Shown piece after piece: positions 61,917 to 64,000 of a DNA stretch of 64,000 nt. Both the position numbers and the translations under genes were made by a program. The DNA comes from Bacteroides salyersiae WAL 10018 = DSM 18765 = JCM 12988 (GTDB lineage Bacteria; Bacteroidota; Bacteroidia; Bacteroidales; Bacteroidaceae), in NCBI RefSeq assembly GCF_000381365.1, contig NZ_KB905469.1, forward strand, positions 62,001 to 126,000, given 5' to 3'. Below the pieces are notes generated by a model. The model was not told the origin of the DNA. It did no database searches and saw nothing but the letters and a program-made list of their open reading frames with translations. Position 1 is the stretch's first letter, and every line of letters begins with the position of its first letter.

Positions 61917-62468
61917 TTACTCACAAGCAGCGTCGGGTATAAGCTCTATCAAAGAAGGATGAATATATGCAGTGGCTACAGCCATAATGCCCTTGATGCA
62001 AACAGAAACACGCCGATCGCCTTTTACACGAATGACAATTCCTTCCACCCCTTCGAAAACACCACCAATAATGCGCACACGATCTCCTTTCCGTAAAGAG
62101 GTAAGGGCCGGATCAAGATAAACAATCTGTTCTTCGTAGTTTCCCGAAACAGCGATAAAGCTATGCATCTGCGAATCCGGAACGATAAGAGGACGATTCG
62201 TCTCACGATCAATGATATAACGCACAGATAAGGAAGAACCAAGAGACTGTTTAACACGATCAATACAAGCAAAAGAACTGTGGACAAACACAAGGTTATG
62301 TACTACAGGAACTAACTTTCGTATCTTACGTTCTCCCTGCTTCACGTATTCATAATGCATCGGGATGAAGTTCTCTATACACTCGGCATCAAGCACTTCC
62401 TTCAACTGTAGTTCACGACTATAGGTGACACGAAGCGGATACCAACAGATATCTGTGGATTTGTTCAC
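61917..62468 (-). CDS. upxY: UpxY-type transcription antiterminator (NusG paralogue)
   Basis: The 183-residue protein has an N-terminal NGN domain (ICWYPLRVTYSRELQLKEVL, then VVHNLVFVHSS) and a C-terminal KOW motif (LRKGDRVRIIGGVFEG). UpxY proteins bind RNA polymerase in the leader of their own locus and prevent early stopping. The start is a GTG at 62468; the frame stays open upstream without an ATG, so the exact start is not certain. It is the first gene of the operon. Confidence 0.92.
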   Translation of the reverse strand: MNKSTDICWYPLRVTYSRELQLKEVLDAECIENFIPMHYEYVKQGERKIRKLVPVVHNLVFVHSSFACIDRVKQSLGSSLSVRYIIDRETNRPLIVPDSQMHSFIAVSGNYEEQIVYLDPALTSLRKGDRVRIIGGVFEGVEGIVIRVKGDRRVSVCIKGIMAVATAYIHPSLIELIPDAACE

Positions 62469-62674
62469 AATAGAATATTCTTTAGGGACACCGGGGTAAT
62501 GAAGCTCCTTCCGGTCAAGCGTGTATAAAATGGATTATTAATTCTTCAGATACACTAGCCCTCAATAGTTTCCCTATCGCAGGAGACAAAACATAAAGAG
62601 GGGAAATATGTGTTATGTACCATTTTCATTTCAAATTAGTACATAAATAACTATAAACAAACTACTTAACACCA
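62469..62674 (-). promoter_or_regulatory. Capsule operon leader
   Basis: This ~206-nt non-coding stretch lies between the invertible segment and upxY. It should be the untranslated leader where UpxY acts. It contains a TATGTAC/GTACATA hairpin (62614-62645). I see no promoter of its own in it facing the operon. Confidence 0.65.
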
Positions 62675-62914
62675 AAAAGTGTTTCAATGAACGTTCGTTT
62701 ATTGGCACACTATTTTAGAAAGACTTTTATCTCCATTCAGGTTAAATTAAAAACGAATTAATTATTTTTTCATATATAATACAATCTGCTATAAATCAAT
62801 AAGATATGTTCCGTTTAAAATATGATCAAATTATTTTTATTGAAAAATATTTTGTACATTAAAAAAAAGGACATATTTTTGTGCCAATAAACGAACGTTT
62901 ATTGAAACACTTTT
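62675..62914. mobile_element. Invertible promoter segment flanked by 35-bp inverted repeats
   Basis: The left repeat 62675-62709 and right repeat 62880-62914 are reverse complements at 34 of 35 positions, the mismatch being G at 62689. They enclose 170 bp. The right repeat, read on the minus strand, contains AAACGTTCGT, matching the ARACGTTCGT core known for Mpi-recombinase sites of Bacteroides fragilis capsule promoters; the left has GAACGTTCGT. A serine recombinase should invert the segment. No recombinase gene is in the window. Confidence 0.9.
62851..62881 (+). promoter_or_regulatory. Promoter inside the invertible segment, pointing away from the capsule genes
   Basis: TTTG (62851-62854), 19 nt, TATTTTTG (62874-62881), a full consensus match on the plus strand. 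Its last two bases lie inside the right inverted repeat. No CAAAnnTA (a minus-strand -7) occurs in the segment. As drawn, transcription would run right, away from upxY, so the locus is in the OFF orientation. Confidence 0.85.
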
Positions 62915-63300
62915 CAAATAAGACGCTAAAATCAAACAGCTCTTAATCAGATATTTAAACCCTCAATTTTATTCTCAGCATATATTAAAAATAGTATTTT
63001 CTAAAATACTATAAATGCCTATATTTTTTTATTCAGAAAGCATAAATAAAACACGTACTTTTCCAACAAAACAAGCTCAACCTTATTTTAAAACTCCTTG
63101 TTTAATTTTAGTTAATAAATCGAACAGGACAAGCCATCTCTTTTACCAACATTCGCTCATACACATGCGCGATATAAATAAACATACCGCAACGCGTCCA
63201 TATTTTACAACAAAACAACGAATGCAAGCCAAAACAGGAGAATATATAAAATAGATTTTATTTTACTTTTGCAGTTTGGATTTAATGAAAGCACATGTTT
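62915..63300. other. AT-rich spacer right of the invertible promoter
   Basis: I see no gene I can support. A 79-codon plus-strand frame (63015-63254) has no recognisable features. With the promoter as drawn, this stretch would be the leader of a plus-strand transcript reaching the gene at 63534. Confidence 0.5.
63264..63271 (+). promoter_or_regulatory. Possible -7 element for the right-edge gene
   Basis: TACTTTTG fits TAnnTTTG. No -33 match is visible. It lies upstream of the palindrome array and about 260 nt before the ATG at 63534. Confidence 0.35.
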
Positions 63301-63381
63301 CTCTACGAGATTCAATCGATTCCTCGTAGAGAAAGGACCCGTTCCTCGTAGAGAAAAGCAACGATTCTCTATGAGAAAAAT
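63301..63381. repeat. Four tandem 22-nt palindromic units (CTCTACGAG type)
   Basis: The 9-nt core is CTCTACGAG at 63301, CTCGTAGAG at 63323 and 63345, and CTCTATGAG at 63367, exactly 22 nt apart. The second and third are the reverse complement of the first. Flanks extend the palindrome (TTCTC-N3-GAGAA). The array lies between the invertible promoter and the gene at 63534. Confidence 0.8.
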
Positions 63382-63441
63382 ATAGACCTTGTAACCATTT
63401 GATATACAACTTCTTACAGAAGTGCCAAAGAGCTCCAAAAA

Positions 63442-63462
63442 GTGTTGATTTTTTCTCAACAC
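63442..63462. repeat. Short hairpin GTGTTGA-TTTTTTC-TCAACAC
   Basis: The 7-bp arms 63442-63448 and 63456-63462 are perfect complements around a 7-nt T-rich loop, about 70 nt before the ATG at 63534. The role is unclear; it could be a leader structure or operator. Confidence 0.5.
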
Positions 63463-63533
63463 AATGGCACTGAATTCAACCGTCAAAGACGGCCACGAAG
63501 ATAAAAGAATTGTTACATCAAAATCTAATCAGA

Positions 63534-64000
63534 ATGGTCACTACAACCATCTATGTAAAGCCCTATCTGGCGGCTTACATGTATGTACGCTACCAAAACA
63601 GCGTAGTCACGGAATTCAATGCCATCAGGCTAAAAAGTATCGAAAACCTGTATCACGTAATCAAAAACCTCACAGCTAAACGACCAAGGAATGTGTCGTG
63701 GCGAGAAACCGGAAACCTGACCCTCATAATCCCCGACCCAAGATATGGGAAAGATCCTGAAACATACAATTACCTGGGACACGACAGCATCATTATCATT
63801 GAAGAAGAAATAGAAACAATGCTGAAAACAGAGCTACACAGCATGATGCTGAAAAATAAATTCCGGAACGGCATCATGTATAAAAAATCATTGCTATCAT
63901 TTATGGATAAATATCACATCGACGACAAACACGAAGATGCTCTCATGAAAGCATTTCAGAGATGGAGAAAGAAAATAGAGGAAGAAGGAAAAAAGAGAAT
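63534..64000 (+). CDS. Unrecognised protein, 3' end outside window
   Basis: The frame opens at ATG 63534 and runs off the right edge, so 155 residues are visible. It starts VTTTIYVKPYLAAYMYVRY and has KSIENLYHVIKNLTAKRP, LTLIIPDPRYGKDPETYNYL, acidic IIIIEEEIETMLKTELHSMM, and a basic helical part (ALMKAFQRWRKKIEEEGKK). It has no signal peptide or membrane segment. I believe similar proteins occur in many Bacteroides genomes but cannot name a family. The basic helices would suit DNA binding. It lies divergent from the capsule operon, behind a palindrome array. Confidence 0.7.
   Translation, partial: MVTTTIYVKPYLAAYMYVRYQNSVVTEFNAIRLKSIENLYHVIKNLTAKRPRNVSWRETGNLTLIIPDPRYGKDPETYNYLGHDSIIIIEEEIETMLKTELHSMMLKNKFRNGIMYKKSLLSFMDKYHIDDKHEDALMKAFQRWRKKIEEEGKKR

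Noticed and set aside
63015..63254. 79-codon plus-strand frame right of the invertible promoter
   Set aside because: No motif, no ribosome-binding or promoter support, and composition like the surrounding AT-rich DNA.
63464..63679. 71-codon plus-strand frame at the right edge
   Set aside because: It is a shadow of the longer frame from 63534 that runs out of the window and has better protein character.

Overview
The window looks like a chromosomal piece of a gut Bacteroides. Evidence: promoters of the Bacteroidetes form (TTTG, 19-20 nt, TAnnTTTG), paired TonB C-terminal domains, a DUF5686 protein, PorU/PorV, a bacterial SUI1 protein, histone-like HU relatives, and above all a capsule locus that starts with UpxY and UpxZ behind an invertible promoter. 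I cannot name the species.

Left part (1-33,000): mostly housekeeping genes. A TonB-domain protein cut by the window edge and a TlpA-like thioredoxin lie on the plus strand. They converge, across a tandem palindrome array, on Mrp and TrmB. A minus-strand run follows: mnmA, a secreted subtilase, xseA, xseB, ilvE and a DUF975 membrane protein. A two-gene cassette (agmatine-deiminase-like enzyme plus an unrecognised protein) and a plus-strand gene of unknown function flank a 0.6 kb spacer that holds two more palindrome arrays. Next come rex, a FAH-family hydrolase, porU, porV and ispF in one direction, then DUF5686, SUI1, the ribosomal run rplM-rpsI-rpsB-tsf, a DUF4488 protein, and purB, an rluB-like gene and asnS.

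Middle (33,000-35,500): two identical tRNA-Val(UAC) genes with a clear promoter and terminator, then a small phage-lysis-like group: a histone-like protein, a membrane-anchored coiled-coil protein, and an amidase fused to a lipoprotein-like domain.

Right part (36,000-62,500): one long minus-strand capsule operon. It reads upxY, upxZ, wza-like, wzc-like, UDP-sugar 4,6-dehydratase, Nudix, aminotransferase, two ATP-grasp ligases, hexapeptide acyltransferase, CBS-nucleotidyltransferase, deacetylase-like protein, Wzx flippase, glycosyltransferases, LpxD-like acyltransferase, Wzy-like polymerase, GT10 transferase, acetyltransferase, GT2, acyltransferase-3 (frameshifted), GT4, initiating phosphoglycosyl transferase, PglD-like acetyltransferase, PglE-like aminotransferase, terminator. 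UpxY should let polymerase read through the leader, and UpxZ should block the UpxY proteins of other loci. Dehydratase, PglE, PglD and PglC homologues can together make and load a diacetamido-trideoxyhexose as first sugar. The other enzymes build, decorate, flip and polymerise the repeat unit, and Wza/Wzc homologues export it. The only good promoter between the 35-bp inverted repeats (62,675-62,914) points away from the operon, so this sequence appears to show the locus in the OFF state.

Most unusual feature: four intergenic arrays (about 3,189, 13,105, 13,337 and 63,301) made of units 22 or 23 nt long with palindromic centres. The sequence differs from array to array, but the spacing is nearly invariant. 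I do not recognise them as a named element.
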